This document shows positions 39,899 to 48,349 of a stretch of 64,000 bases of DNA, piece after piece. The stretch comes from JBLMYQ01 sp050258375. Its GTDB lineage: Bacteria; Bacillota; Clostridia; Acetivibrionales; UBA4821. The first letter of the stretch is position 1. Every line of letters starts with the position of its first letter. The notes below the pieces were generated by a model that saw nothing but the letters and a program-made list of their open reading frames with translations, had not been told where the DNA came from and did no database searches. A program made the translations under genes and the position numbers. The stretch covers positions 1 through 64,000 of the forward strand of contig JBLMYQ010000066.1 in the NCBI GenBank assembly GCA_050258375.1, given 5' to 3'.

Positions 39899-42345
39899 AT
39901 TTCTATTATACTTTTAATCTTTTCTATATATTCATTCGCAAGTTTTTCGGAATTTTTTTGGGATGTTCCTTCTGCATAAACCCTGCACAGAGGTTTATCA
40001 ACATCCGGAATTACTAATACCCAACCTTTTGATGTTATAAATTTTACACCATCTAGTAATTCTATTTTATTTTTTGTTTTTTCCTGTATTAAGGTACGCA
40101 TAACAGTCCCTTTTTGTTCCCATGGACAGAATATCTTCTTTTTACTGATAAAAAAGTTAGGTACTTGGTCTATAATTTCTTCAAGAGTTGTCTGCTTGGA
40201 AGAAATGAATTCTATTATTTTTAATAAGCCTGCAAACGAATCAAAGTTTAGCATGAACTGGTCAAGATTTTCTTTATTTTTATGAGGGCTTTGTTTTAAC
40301 ATTTCTTCCATAACAGCCCTCGGAGACGTTTTAGTCCGTGTTACTTTTCCGGTATATCTTTCAGCTATTTTTTCAATGACATTAGAGGTGGTTATTGGTA
40401 TAATTACATTTGCATCTGCATTTGTTTCAAAATTTATTATTGAAATCATAGCAGTATAAAGGTCCTCGGAAATTGTTCTTTTCTTTGTATCAAATAGGAT
40501 TATATTTTCAGCATTGCTGTCGATGTATGCGCCAAAGTCGGCATTATTCTTTTTTATTTCTTCAAATATTTCTTCGCTGTTTGAAGGATTGAATGTTTTT
40601 GTAATTGAGCTGACAACCTTCACTCCAATATCAGGCAGCATCTGTGCAATTAAGGAATTAACAAGATCCGAAGGTGTATAGAAAACAATTTTAAGCTGTT
40701 TTTGCCTAATTGCGGGAATATCAACTTCATTCATTATGGCGCGCAAATAATAGTTTTTAAAGTCAGTTATATTATTGAGTCTGCTTATTTCCTCTGCACT
40801 ACAGCGCTTGAAATCTTCTCTTACAAAAGAATTTTCGATTTTTCTTTCAAAAGCTCTACTGATAGTTGCACCTTTTGAGTCCATAAAGTCAGCACAAATT
40901 CTGTTTGGATTACCTTCTGCGATTTTTATATGTATTCCTCCTTCAACAGAGAGGAAGCTGATTGCATATCTCGAAACAGGAGTTAATAGTCCGCTAAGAT
41001 TGAATACTTCAACACCGACAGAAAGAATTCCTGAAATAAAGGCATGCTTAAACATTCTGGCAGCATTTGAATTTGTAGAGCTTACAACTACCTTAGAACC
41101 CTTCTTATACAAGGAGCCATATGCAGCACCTAATCTTGTTGCAAATTCAGGAGAAATATCAACATTTATTATTCCGGAAAGACCATTTTCTCCAAAGATT
41201 GTTTTAATGTACTTTGAACCCCATATTAAGTTTCTGTCAACAATAGCAAGTGTATCAATAGCTTTTTGAGGCCATATCTTAACATTTGGTTTTACTATAG
41301 CTCTCTCATTTAAAGTACAGTCATCACCAATTACAGCATTTTCAAAAATTGACACGTAATTTTTGGTATTTATTTTGTTACAAAGAATTGCTCCTCTGAT
41401 TTCGGAACCATATTCTATAAAGTTATTATTCCAAAGAATACTCCTTTTTATAGAAACCTCGTCTTCGATAACATTATTGTTACCCAAGACAGAATAATTC
41501 TCTATTGAAGCTTTACTACTTATTTTGCAGTTATTGCCGATACAAGCCGGACCAATTATTTCAGCACCAGGCTCAATTGAAGTCCCGGTACCAATCCAAA
41601 TGTTTTCTTTGATCTTAGTTCCTTCAAATTTAACATTTATTTTTCCTTCAAAAATATCTATATGCGATTGGAGATAGGCTTTTAAGTCTCCTATATCACA
41701 CCAATAATCCTGCGTTATGAAGCCAAAAAGAGGTCTTTTTTCCTTAAGAAGCAAAGGAAATAAATCCTGACTAAAATCGTAATTTTTGCCCTTCTCAAAA
41801 TAGTTAAACATTTCAGGTTCGAGTATATATGTACCTGTATTTACGGTATCACTGAATACTTCTCCCCAGCTTGGTTTTTCAAGAAAACCAGTAATTGCAG
41901 AGGTCTCATCTGTTATTACAACGCCATATTCAAGAGGTACAGCCACCTTGGACAGTATAAGTGTTGCTACAGCTTTCTTCTTCTTGTGAAATTCAATTGC
42001 TTCAGTAAGGTTCATATTTGTAAGACCATCACCACTAATTACAATGAAGGTATCATCAAGGAAGTCAACTGCATTATGTACACTTCCTGCAGTTCCAAGA
42101 GGAGTATCTTCGGTGAAATAATGAATATTTACGCCGAAATTAGAACCATTACCAAAATACTCCTTAATCTTTTGAGGTAGATACATTAGAGTAACACCAA
42201 TTTCTGTAATATTATGACTTTTAAGGAGATCAATAATATGTTCCATAATCGGTTTGTTCATAACCGGAACCATTGGTTTTGGTAGGTCACAGGTTAGAGG
42301 TCTAAGGCGTGAACCTTCTCCGCCAGCCATGATAATAGCTTTCAT
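39895..42345 (-). CDS. Mannose-1-phosphate guanylyltransferase fused to a phosphomannomutase-like domain
   Basis: The protein has 816 residues from ATG 42345, after GGATGGTG. The N-terminal nucleotidyltransferase (1-235) opens KAIIMAGGEGSRLRPLT and has EDTPLGTAGSVHNAVDFL and VISGDGLTNMNL. A left-handed beta-helix follows (about 245-370). The phosphohexomutase-like part runs from about 380 to the end, but the catalytic TASHNP phosphoserine loop is replaced by GGIHIKIAEGNPNR, so this half is probably not a mutase. Such fusions are known in Firmicutes, cyanobacteria and actinobacteria. It may supply GDP-mannose or another NDP-sugar for glycans. It is monocistronic. Confidence 0.88.
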   Translation of the reverse strand: MKAIIMAGGEGSRLRPLTCDLPKPMVPVMNKPIMEHIIDLLKSHNITEIGVTLMYLPQKIKEYFGNGSNFGVNIHYFTEDTPLGTAGSVHNAVDFLDDTFIVISGDGLTNMNLTEAIEFHKKKKAVATLILSKVAVPLEYGVVITDETSAITGFLEKPSWGEVFSDTVNTGTYILEPEMFNYFEKGKNYDFSQDLFPLLLKEKRPLFGFITQDYWCDIGDLKAYLQSHIDIFEGKINVKFEGTKIKENIWIGTGTSIEPGAEIIGPACIGNNCKISSKASIENYSVLGNNNVIEDEVSIKRSILWNNNFIEYGSEIRGAILCNKINTKNYVSIFENAVIGDDCTLNERAIVKPNVKIWPQKAIDTLAIVDRNLIWGSKYIKTIFGENGLSGIINVDISPEFATRLGAAYGSLYKKGSKVVVSSTNSNAARMFKHAFISGILSVGVEVFNLSGLLTPVSRYAISFLSVEGGIHIKIAEGNPNRICADFMDSKGATISRAFERKIENSFVREDFKRCSAEEISRLNNITDFKNYYLRAIMNEVDIPAIRQKQLKIVFYTPSDLVNSLIAQMLPDIGVKVVSSITKTFNPSNSEEIFEEIKKNNADFGAYIDSNAENIILFDTKKRTISEDLYTAMISIINFETNADANVIIPITTSNVIEKIAERYTGKVTRTKTSPRAVMEEMLKQSPHKNKENLDQFMLNFDSFAGLLKIIEFISSKQTTLEEIIDQVPNFFISKKKIFCPWEQKGTVMRTLIQEKTKNKIELLDGVKFITSKGWVLVIPDVDKPLCRVYAEGTSQKNSEKLANEYIEKIKSIIEI

Positions 42346-42582
42346 TTTCACCATCCTTTCATAAAATTCTATATTCAAAAGGAAAACCCTAAATATCATT
42401 TACAGCATTTTAAATGGAAATAAAATGAGTAAAAACGAATTGAAGTAGGGAGAGTTAATATAACAGAGTGACTATTAAAAGCTTACCCATAAATATTATA
42501 CAATACTATCTGATTTATGTCCAAAAATATTAAAAAATAAAACAATTGATGTCTAATCGGAAAGGACAAAATTGAGATGGTA

Positions 42583-42591
42583 TGCTATAAT
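42583..42591 (+). promoter_or_regulatory. Extended -10 promoter of uvrB
   Basis: TGCTATAAT (TG at 42583, TATAAT at 42586-42591) with no good -35. It lies about 32 bases before the ATG. No LexA-type operator was recognised next to it. Confidence 0.55.
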
Positions 42592-42622
42592 GATTTAAAT
42601 ATTTAGTAGGGGTAGAGATGAA

Positions 42623-44596
42623 ATGGGAGAATTTAAGGTTGTATCCGAATATAAACCTCTCGGCGATCAGCCGAAGGCAATTAAAGAGCTTTCACAAGGT
42701 CTGAAAAAGGGAGAAAAAGATCAAACCCTTCTTGGTATAACAGGTTCTGGGAAAACCTTTACTATTGCAAATGTAATCCAAGAGGTTCAGAAGCCTACCC
42801 TTGTTATTGCACATAATAAGACTCTTGCAGCACAGCTGTGCAGCGAGTTTAAAGAATTCTTCCCCAATAATGCTGTTGAATATTTTGTGAGTTATTATGA
42901 TTACTATCAGCCGGAAGCATATATTCCAAGTACTGATACTTATATAGAAAAAGATTCATCGATAAATGATGATATAGACAAGCTTAGACATTCAGCAACT
43001 GCAGCGCTTTCAGAGCGGAATGATGTAATAATTGTTGCTAGTGTTTCCTGCATATATGGCTTGGGAGATCCTATTGATTATAACAGCATGGTGCTGTCAC
43101 TAAGACCCGGAATGGTTAAAAATAGGGATGAGGTTGTAAAACGCCTTGTTCATATGCAGTATGAAAGAAATGATATTGCTTTTGCCAGAGGAAAATTTCG
43201 TGTAAGAGGAGATATACTTGAGATATTTCCTGCTGATGAATCTGAGAAGGCCTTAAGGATTGAATTTTTTGGGGACGAAGTTGAAAGAATCAGTGAAATA
43301 GATGTTCTTACCGGTAAAACTATAGGAATAAGAAGTCACTGTATTGTTTTCCCAGCATCTCATTATGTAACAACACCGGAGAAAATGCAAAGAGCGATTC
43401 AAGCGATTGAGCTAGAGCTTGACCAAAGAGTTAGGGAACTAAAAGCGCAGGATAAGCTGCTTGAAGCGCAAAGAATCTTGCAAAGAACAAATTTTGATTT
43501 GGAAATGATGCAGGAAATTGGATTCTGCCAGGGTATAGAGAACTACTCAAGGCATATTAGTGGGAGAGAAGCTGGAAGTGCACCCTTTACGCTTTTAGAT
43601 TATTTTCCCAAGGACTTTTTGCTGGTAATAGATGAATCTCATGTTACAGTACCGCAAATAGGTGCAATGTATCATGGAGACCGTTCAAGGAAGGATGCTT
43701 TGGTTGATTATGGATTTAGGCTCCCTTCAGCATATGATAATAGACCACTGTGCTTTGAAGAGTTTGAAAATAAGATTAATCAGGTTATATTTGTAAGTGC
43801 AACACCTGCAAATTATGAAAGAAGCCGTTCAAAAATTGTTGAGCAAATAATAAGACCAACCGGGCTTATAGACCCAGAGATAGAGGTTCGCCCTGTTACA
43901 GGTCAGATTGACCATTTGATTGGACAAATAAGAGAAAGGGTAGAGAAGGGGCAGAGGGTTTTGGTAACTACTCTTACCAAAAAAATGTCTGAAGATTTGA
44001 CTGATTACATGAAAGAAATAAATATACGAGTGAGGTATCTTCATTCAGATATTGATACGATTGAAAGAATGCAGATACTGCGGGATTTGCGGCTTGGAGA
44101 ATTTGATGTATTGGTAGGGATTAATCTTTTGAGAGAAGGGCTTGACCTTCCGGAGGTTTCACTTGTTGCAATACTTGACGCAGATAAACCGGGATTTCTG
44201 CGTTCGGAAACTTCATTAATTCAGACCATAGGGCGCGCTGCCCGTAATGTTGAAGGTAAGGTTATCATGTATGCAGATGAGCTGACTGGTGCTATGGAGA
44301 AGGCAATAGGAGAAACCAATAGAAGAAGAAGCCTGCAGCTTCAATACAATAAAGAAAATAATATTACTCCAAAAAGCATTCAAAAAGGAGTGAGAGAGGT
44401 TATCCAGGCTACAAAGCTGGCTGAGGATGAGGTAGAATACAAGATATCTGGTATGAAAGGTGCAAGTAAAAAAGAGATAAATAAAATTATTAGTGAGCTT
44501 ACAGCAGAAATGAAGGACGCTGCGGCGAATCTTCAGTTTGAACGTGCGGCAGATTTGAGGGACAGGATAAGGGAATTGGAGAAATTAACTTTATAA
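42623..44596 (+). CDS. uvrB: Excinuclease ABC subunit B
   Basis: The protein has 657 residues. Helicase motifs include LLGITGSGKTFTIANVI (Walker A near residue 36), the YYDYYQPEAYIPSTDTYIEK beta-hairpin that inserts into DNA (near 91), DESHVTVPQIG and the domain 3 IGRAARNVEGKVIMYAD. The C-terminal UVR motif (about 620-655, AANLQFERAADLRDRI) binds UvrC. It recognises and verifies damage with UvrA. uvrA, usually adjacent in clostridia, is 3.8 kb downstream here, beyond three reverse-strand genes. Confidence 0.97.
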   Translation: MGEFKVVSEYKPLGDQPKAIKELSQGLKKGEKDQTLLGITGSGKTFTIANVIQEVQKPTLVIAHNKTLAAQLCSEFKEFFPNNAVEYFVSYYDYYQPEAYIPSTDTYIEKDSSINDDIDKLRHSATAALSERNDVIIVASVSCIYGLGDPIDYNSMVLSLRPGMVKNRDEVVKRLVHMQYERNDIAFARGKFRVRGDILEIFPADESEKALRIEFFGDEVERISEIDVLTGKTIGIRSHCIVFPASHYVTTPEKMQRAIQAIELELDQRVRELKAQDKLLEAQRILQRTNFDLEMMQEIGFCQGIENYSRHISGREAGSAPFTLLDYFPKDFLLVIDESHVTVPQIGAMYHGDRSRKDALVDYGFRLPSAYDNRPLCFEEFENKINQVIFVSATPANYERSRSKIVEQIIRPTGLIDPEIEVRPVTGQIDHLIGQIRERVEKGQRVLVTTLTKKMSEDLTDYMKEINIRVRYLHSDIDTIERMQILRDLRLGEFDVLVGINLLREGLDLPEVSLVAILDADKPGFLRSETSLIQTIGRAARNVEGKVIMYADELTGAMEKAIGETNRRRSLQLQYNKENNITPKSIQKGVREVIQATKLAEDEVEYKISGMKGASKKEINKIISELTAEMKDAAANLQFERAADLRDRIRELEKLTL

Positions 44597-44602
44597 AAAA
44601 GT

Positions 44603-44627
44603 AGAGGCCGCAAGTTTGCGGCCTTGA
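44603..44627 (+). terminator. uvrB terminator
   Basis: AGGCCGCAA pairs with TTTGCGGCCT around a short loop, followed by TGATGCTT; the T run is weak. The stop of the convergent gene at 44631 is 4 bases further on. Confidence 0.7.
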
Positions 44628-44630
44628 TGC

Positions 44631-45818
44631 TTATACTGCAATTGGTATGGTGATTTCATAAAATTCATTTTCTGAGTCAATCAACAAAGGAACATCTTTC
44701 GGATATTCTTTAAAGGTATAATAGTACAGTTCACGCACTTGGTTATGAAAGTTTTCAAGGTCTATAATATATTGTGGTTTTTTAGGGAATTTGTCTTTGG
44801 TCAGAATTTCTTTCTGCACCTCCATAATTGCGTTAGAGGCTTCAGATGCCATGACTATGCGGGTGTCCTCAGAGGCATTTTCTCCAGCCCTGATTCTTGC
44901 AATTGCAAGCAAATCTAGGACTATTAGCCTTAACAGAGACTGGGAAATGCCATATGCTGATCCTAATGGATCAAGTGCATTTTCGTATTTACCATTCGAT
45001 ATTTGGTCAAGACCAACAGCGATACAGCTAAAAGCATACTCTTCCCTGGAAAGGAAAGGGAGGGGTAATAAGCTTAAAGCAATTTCCGATGCGGCAGCCA
45101 AATCTGTACCGTTTTTAGTTGCATCTAGGGACTCTTTCATAGCTAGGAAGGCTTGAACGGCGCTTGCAATGTCAAACAAATAACCTGTAATTTCCCCCAG
45201 TGGTGCTGGAATTGCGAAGGGGAAAAGTTTGGTGGTTTTATTGTTTTGATTGCGTACTTCAGCTTGCCTGTGATAGGCATGAAGCTGATGACTTAGCTCG
45301 CAAGAGTCTTTCTTTGTCTGATAGAGTATACGTGAAGGAGTATATCTTTTCTCGTAATCATAAATGAACTGGATTACGTTATCGACCCCTTCCTTTATAA
45401 CAGTTGGAGTATTGTAGTCTGGACTAATTATTCCTATGCTGTGGAGTACGCGTTTAATATGAATAATTCGCCGCGTGGCTATCCGGAAATTTCCTCCAAT
45501 GGTATTGGCAGAAGAAAGATATACTTCATTTAATGGTACCAAATCACCAATAGAAACAGCTTTGGCTGCTCCAAAATGTTTTAACGAAGAAAGCTCTTTG
45601 CCGTTGCTTAGCGCTTCAAAGCCAAGCGTATCAAAACAAACCATTTTTTCCTGCCAGGTAAGGTTTTGGCAATCAAGCGTTCTAAGAGCGATTCTTGATG
45701 CAGACGAATATTCTCCCTTTACTAATAGCCTTTTTAGTTCTTTGAATGTCCCAATTTTGCTTGCAACATCAAGTACATTTAATTTGAGGCTAGGCTGTAC
45801 TTTGTTAATCCCTTCCAC
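44631..45818 (-). CDS. Hypothetical protein with TPR-like N-terminal domain, uvrB-uvrA insert gene 1
   Basis: The protein has 395 residues from GTG 45818, with AAGGAGG 7 bases upstream. Residues about 28-100 (RLLVKGEYSSASRIALRTL, then KMVCFDTLGFEALSNGKEL and LKHFGAAKAVSIGDL) align with residues about 25-95 of the neighbouring 175-residue protein, a helical TPR-like unit. The central region has conserved-looking PFAIPAPLGEITGYLFDIASA and SLLPLPFLSREEYAFSC, and a second TPR-like stretch appears near 265-310. No signal peptide is seen. I recognise no family. Its promoter and leader closely match those of the next gene. Confidence 0.8.
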   Translation of the reverse strand: MEGINKVQPSLKLNVLDVASKIGTFKELKRLLVKGEYSSASRIALRTLDCQNLTWQEKMVCFDTLGFEALSNGKELSSLKHFGAAKAVSIGDLVPLNEVYLSSANTIGGNFRIATRRIIHIKRVLHSIGIISPDYNTPTVIKEGVDNVIQFIYDYEKRYTPSRILYQTKKDSCELSHQLHAYHRQAEVRNQNNKTTKLFPFAIPAPLGEITGYLFDIASAVQAFLAMKESLDATKNGTDLAAASEIALSLLPLPFLSREEYAFSCIAVGLDQISNGKYENALDPLGSAYGISQSLLRLIVLDLLAIARIRAGENASEDTRIVMASEASNAIMEVQKEILTKDKFPKKPQYIIDLENFHNQVRELYYYTFKEYPKDVPLLIDSENEFYEITIPIAV

Positions 45819-45871
45819 TTAAAAACCTCCTTATTTTTATACGACACTAAAGAAACTTCCCTAGAAATATT

Positions 45872-45891
45872 CACCTCCATAAATTATTATG
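45872..45891 (-). promoter_or_regulatory. Shared 20-base leader box, copy 1
   Basis: On the minus strand the box reads CATAATAATTTATGGAGGTG. It is in the transcribed leader, about 55 bases before the start codon of gene 1 and separate from its own AAGGAGG. It contains ATG and a GGAGGTG ribosome-binding-like string. The function is unknown; copy 2 is at 46613-46632. Confidence 0.5.
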
Positions 45892-45931
45892 ATAAGCTGA
45901 TTTTATTATTTAGATATAAAGAATCACTATT

Positions 45932-45960
45932 ATTTTACTATCCCGGAGGAATATTTACAA
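45932..45960 (-). promoter_or_regulatory. Promoter of insert gene 1, duplicated upstream of gene 2
   Basis: On the minus strand TTGTAA (45955-45960), a 17-base spacer and TAAAAT (45932-45937). The same hexamers, spacing and flanking bases occur at 46672-46700. A 20-base box, identical in both leaders, lies downstream at 45872-45891. Confidence 0.65.
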
Positions 45961-45983
45961 CAATTGATATGTTAGTTTTAAGT

Positions 45984-46016
45984 TAAAAAAACAGACCACA
46001 ATAAATGCGGTCTGTT
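45984..46016 (-). terminator. Terminator of insert gene 2
   Basis: AACAGACC (45990-45997) pairs with GGTCTGTT (46009-46016); on the minus strand the stem is followed by a run of seven T residues. Confidence 0.85.
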
Positions 46017-46024
46017 AAAGAGTA

Positions 46025-46552
46025 TCAGAATGGCAGTGGAATTTTGAAAAAGCCAGAGGGTTCTTGGACAGCCATTTGCTGCTTTTGTTTTTTGGTTAAT
46101 CTTGCTTTACTGCCGCGTATTCGTTTTTGAACCCTTGCGAGGTCTTCAGCTATAGAAACAAGACCTGAATTACCTTTCCTCCGAAGCTTCATGGTTATTA
46201 CCCCATTAACAGGGGCGAATCTTCTTTTTGCTTCTTTCTCAAGGTCAATCTTTGCATATACCTCTGCTATCAAGGATTCTAGCTTCAAACGCATGTCTTT
46301 TTGAGCCAAACCGCTGGCGGAGCCAAATTTTGCACGCGCATCTTGAAAATCCCGATCATGGAGGCTGGCAAATCCGATGGCAAGGTAGCACATGATTGCT
46401 TCTTCATCAGATAAAAAGTAATCAAGTGCAAGCTTAGCAATTTCACCAGCTTCTTCAAATTTACCTTGAGATAAAAGCTTCATAATTTGAATCACATTTT
46501 CGTTATCCGTTTTTATTTGGTACATGTTTAAATAATCTTTTTTATTACTCAT
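46025..46552 (-). CDS. Hypothetical TPR-like protein, uvrB-uvrA insert gene 2
   Basis: The protein has 175 residues from ATG 46552, with AAGGAGG upstream. Residues about 25-95 (KLLSQGKFEEAGEIAKLAL, then IMCYLAIGFASLHDRDF and DARAKFGSASGLAQKDM) match the N-terminal domain of the 395-residue neighbour, with shared G-A-IA-LD, GF-L and KFG-A positions. The C-terminal 70 residues are basic (KLRRKGNSG, RVQKRIRGSKARLTKKQKQ), suggesting nucleic acid or membrane contact. The family is not recognised. It has its own promoter, leader box and terminator, so it is a separate unit from gene 1. Confidence 0.78.
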   Translation of the reverse strand: MSNKKDYLNMYQIKTDNENVIQIMKLLSQGKFEEAGEIAKLALDYFLSDEEAIMCYLAIGFASLHDRDFQDARAKFGSASGLAQKDMRLKLESLIAEVYAKIDLEKEAKRRFAPVNGVITMKLRRKGNSGLVSIAEDLARVQKRIRGSKARLTKKQKQQMAVQEPSGFFKIPLPF

Positions 46553-46612
46553 TTTAATCCTCCTTAATTAAATGAAATTATCAGCAGCGCAAGGAAAGGA
46601 CTCCTAACAGAC

Positions 46613-46632
46613 CACCTCCATAAATTATTATG
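46613..46632 (-). promoter_or_regulatory. Shared 20-base leader box, copy 2
   Basis: It is identical over 20 bases to the box at 45872-45891 and stands in the same place between promoter and start codon. Here the ATG inside it opens a 5-codon frame ending in TAG; the other copy does not stop early, so a leader peptide is unlikely. Confidence 0.5.
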
Positions 46633-46671
46633 TAAGTTATAGTCATTAACTAGAAATAAATAATTACATTT

Positions 46672-46700
46672 ATTTTACTATCAAAACGGAAAAATTACAA
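46672..46700 (-). promoter_or_regulatory. Promoter of insert gene 2
   Basis: On the minus strand TTGTAA (46695-46700), 17 bases, TAAAAT (46672-46677). Upstream ATATCAATTG is also shared with the other copy. Confidence 0.65.
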
Positions 46701-46749
46701 CAATTGATATTGAATATTAATATTAGAAAATACAAGTTAAAAAGAGCAC

Positions 46750-46776
46750 AAAAAAAGTCAGCTGTGCTGACTTTTT
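46750..46776 (-). terminator. Terminator of the histidine kinase gene
   Basis: AAAAAGTCAGC pairs with GCTGACTTTTT around a 3-base loop, with A and T runs on both sides. The kinase stop is 14 bases away. Confidence 0.85.
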
Positions 46777-46789
46777 AAAGACATTTGAT

Positions 46790-48190
46790 TTATTGCTGGG
46801 CAGGTGCTTTCTTAATAGGCAATTTAATAGTAAACTCTGTACCTTTACCAAGTTCACTGTTAACAGAAATGCTTCCCTTGTGTTTTTCGATAATATTATA
46901 AACTATAGATAATCCTAAACCTGTTCCTACGCCAACTCCTTTTGTAGTAAAGCCTGGGTCAAAGATTTTTTTAATTGTTTCAGGAGTCATGCCTGTACCT
47001 GAATCCTTGATTATTATTGTTACATTACTATCATCACAGGTAGTTGTTATCCATATGTGCCCTGTTTCAGGAACGGCATCAATAGCATTGACAATAAGAT
47101 TCATGAAGACTTGGTTTAATTGATTGGGGTAGCATAAAATAGGAGGAATAGTTCCATAATTTTTTATTACATCAACCTTTGTTTTGATTTTACTGCTTAA
47201 AAGAATTAAAGTAGAATCTATTCCTACATGTATATCTGCTTCCTTAAATTCTGATTCATCAAGTCTTGCAAAGTTTCTCAAACTTTTCACTATTGCAAGT
47301 ATTCTATCACAAGCAATAAGATTGGTTTTATTTGCATCATCAAGCTTCTGAACCAGGGAAGCGGCAGAAGGGTCCTCGTTAATACTCTCAGTCATCTTGA
47401 GTCTTGAGATAAGTGTATTATAAAGACCAACATTGCAGTTAATTGCACCAATCGGGTTGTTTATCTCGTGAGCAACTCCTGCAACCAGCATACCGAGTGA
47501 AGCCATCTTTTCATGTTGAACAAGCTGTGTTTGCGTATCCTTTAGTTTAGAGTAAGCAGTATCCAGATACATCAGAGTTTTTTGCAAGCTTTCAACTGCC
47601 TTTTTGGCATTTCTTTTTTCTTCATAAGCTTGGCTGGTTATAGCAGTTTCTTTGCGGATTATATATAAAAAGAATGAAGCTGTAAGTATTAATGATATAA
47701 GGATGCTTTCAAACTGGTAGGTTGTTATTGTAGGGAAAAACAAATCTTTTTTAATAATAAATGCACTGCTCATAATTAATATGGTTGATGCAGAGCTAAA
47801 AGCAAGAATAGAGTACTTGCCATAAAGGACACTCAAAGCAATAACAGGAAAAAAAACAAAAACGTTATCAATAGAGCCTTTTTCGTTTGCTAAAATAATT
47901 AATATTGTTATGCTAAAAATGATTGGATATATATATTTAATATAGTTAACACAAAATTTTATTTGATTTAAAACATTGATAAATAGTAAAATAGATAAAA
48001 TAATATATGTAGTGTTTAATCTTTGGGTAAGAGGTAAAGACTTTGAAAATAAAAAAGTCGGAATATAAAGAATCAATGCAATATTAATTAATCTTAAAAC
48101 CTGCTTATTGACCTTTAGTGTATTAAAAAATGAGCTGTCTTGTTCAACGTAATCCTGGAGTTTAATCTTGGGCAATCTGATTTTTGACAT
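46790..48190 (-). CDS. Membrane histidine kinase (orphan)
   Basis: The protein has 466 residues. After a polar N-terminus of about 30 residues come about six hydrophobic segments (30-180), a coiled coil (about 185-215), the HisKA region MASLGMLVAGVAHEINNPIGA with the phospho-accepting His near 240, and the HATPase domain with N box LIVNAIDAVPETG, DSGTGM, and GTGLGLSIVYNIIEKH. No receiver domain or response regulator gene adjoins it. Sporulation kinases that feed Spo0F have a similar design, but that is only a possibility. It is divergent from uvrA and upstream of the two insert genes. Confidence 0.92.
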   Translation of the reverse strand: MSKIRLPKIKLQDYVEQDSSFFNTLKVNKQVLRLINIALILYIPTFLFSKSLPLTQRLNTTYIILSILLFINVLNQIKFCVNYIKYIYPIIFSITILIILANEKGSIDNVFVFFPVIALSVLYGKYSILAFSSASTILIMSSAFIIKKDLFFPTITTYQFESILISLILTASFFLYIIRKETAITSQAYEEKRNAKKAVESLQKTLMYLDTAYSKLKDTQTQLVQHEKMASLGMLVAGVAHEINNPIGAINCNVGLYNTLISRLKMTESINEDPSAASLVQKLDDANKTNLIACDRILAIVKSLRNFARLDESEFKEADIHVGIDSTLILLSSKIKTKVDVIKNYGTIPPILCYPNQLNQVFMNLIVNAIDAVPETGHIWITTTCDDSNVTIIIKDSGTGMTPETIKKIFDPGFTTKGVGVGTGLGLSIVYNIIEKHKGSISVNSELGKGTEFTIKLPIKKAPAQQ

Positions 48191-48349
48191 TTGCTTTTAA
48201 CTCCTTATAAAAGAATTATAGTAATAAACTTTATTGTAGAAAAAAAGTATATTTTAATATATTATATTTAAACATATTATACTATTAATTATATCATTAG
48301 ATTTTAAATAAAGTAAGATTCTTCAAAAATTATTAGGCGAGGTAAAAAA

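Noticed and set aside
46597..46627. Leader peptide opened by the ATG in the shared 20-base box (five codons before gene 2)
   Set aside because: The copy before gene 1 stays open past the gene start in another frame, so no conserved short peptide exists.
44597..48349. Prophage or integrated element between uvrB and uvrA
   Set aside because: No integrase, recombinase, structural phage genes or flanking direct repeats are visible.
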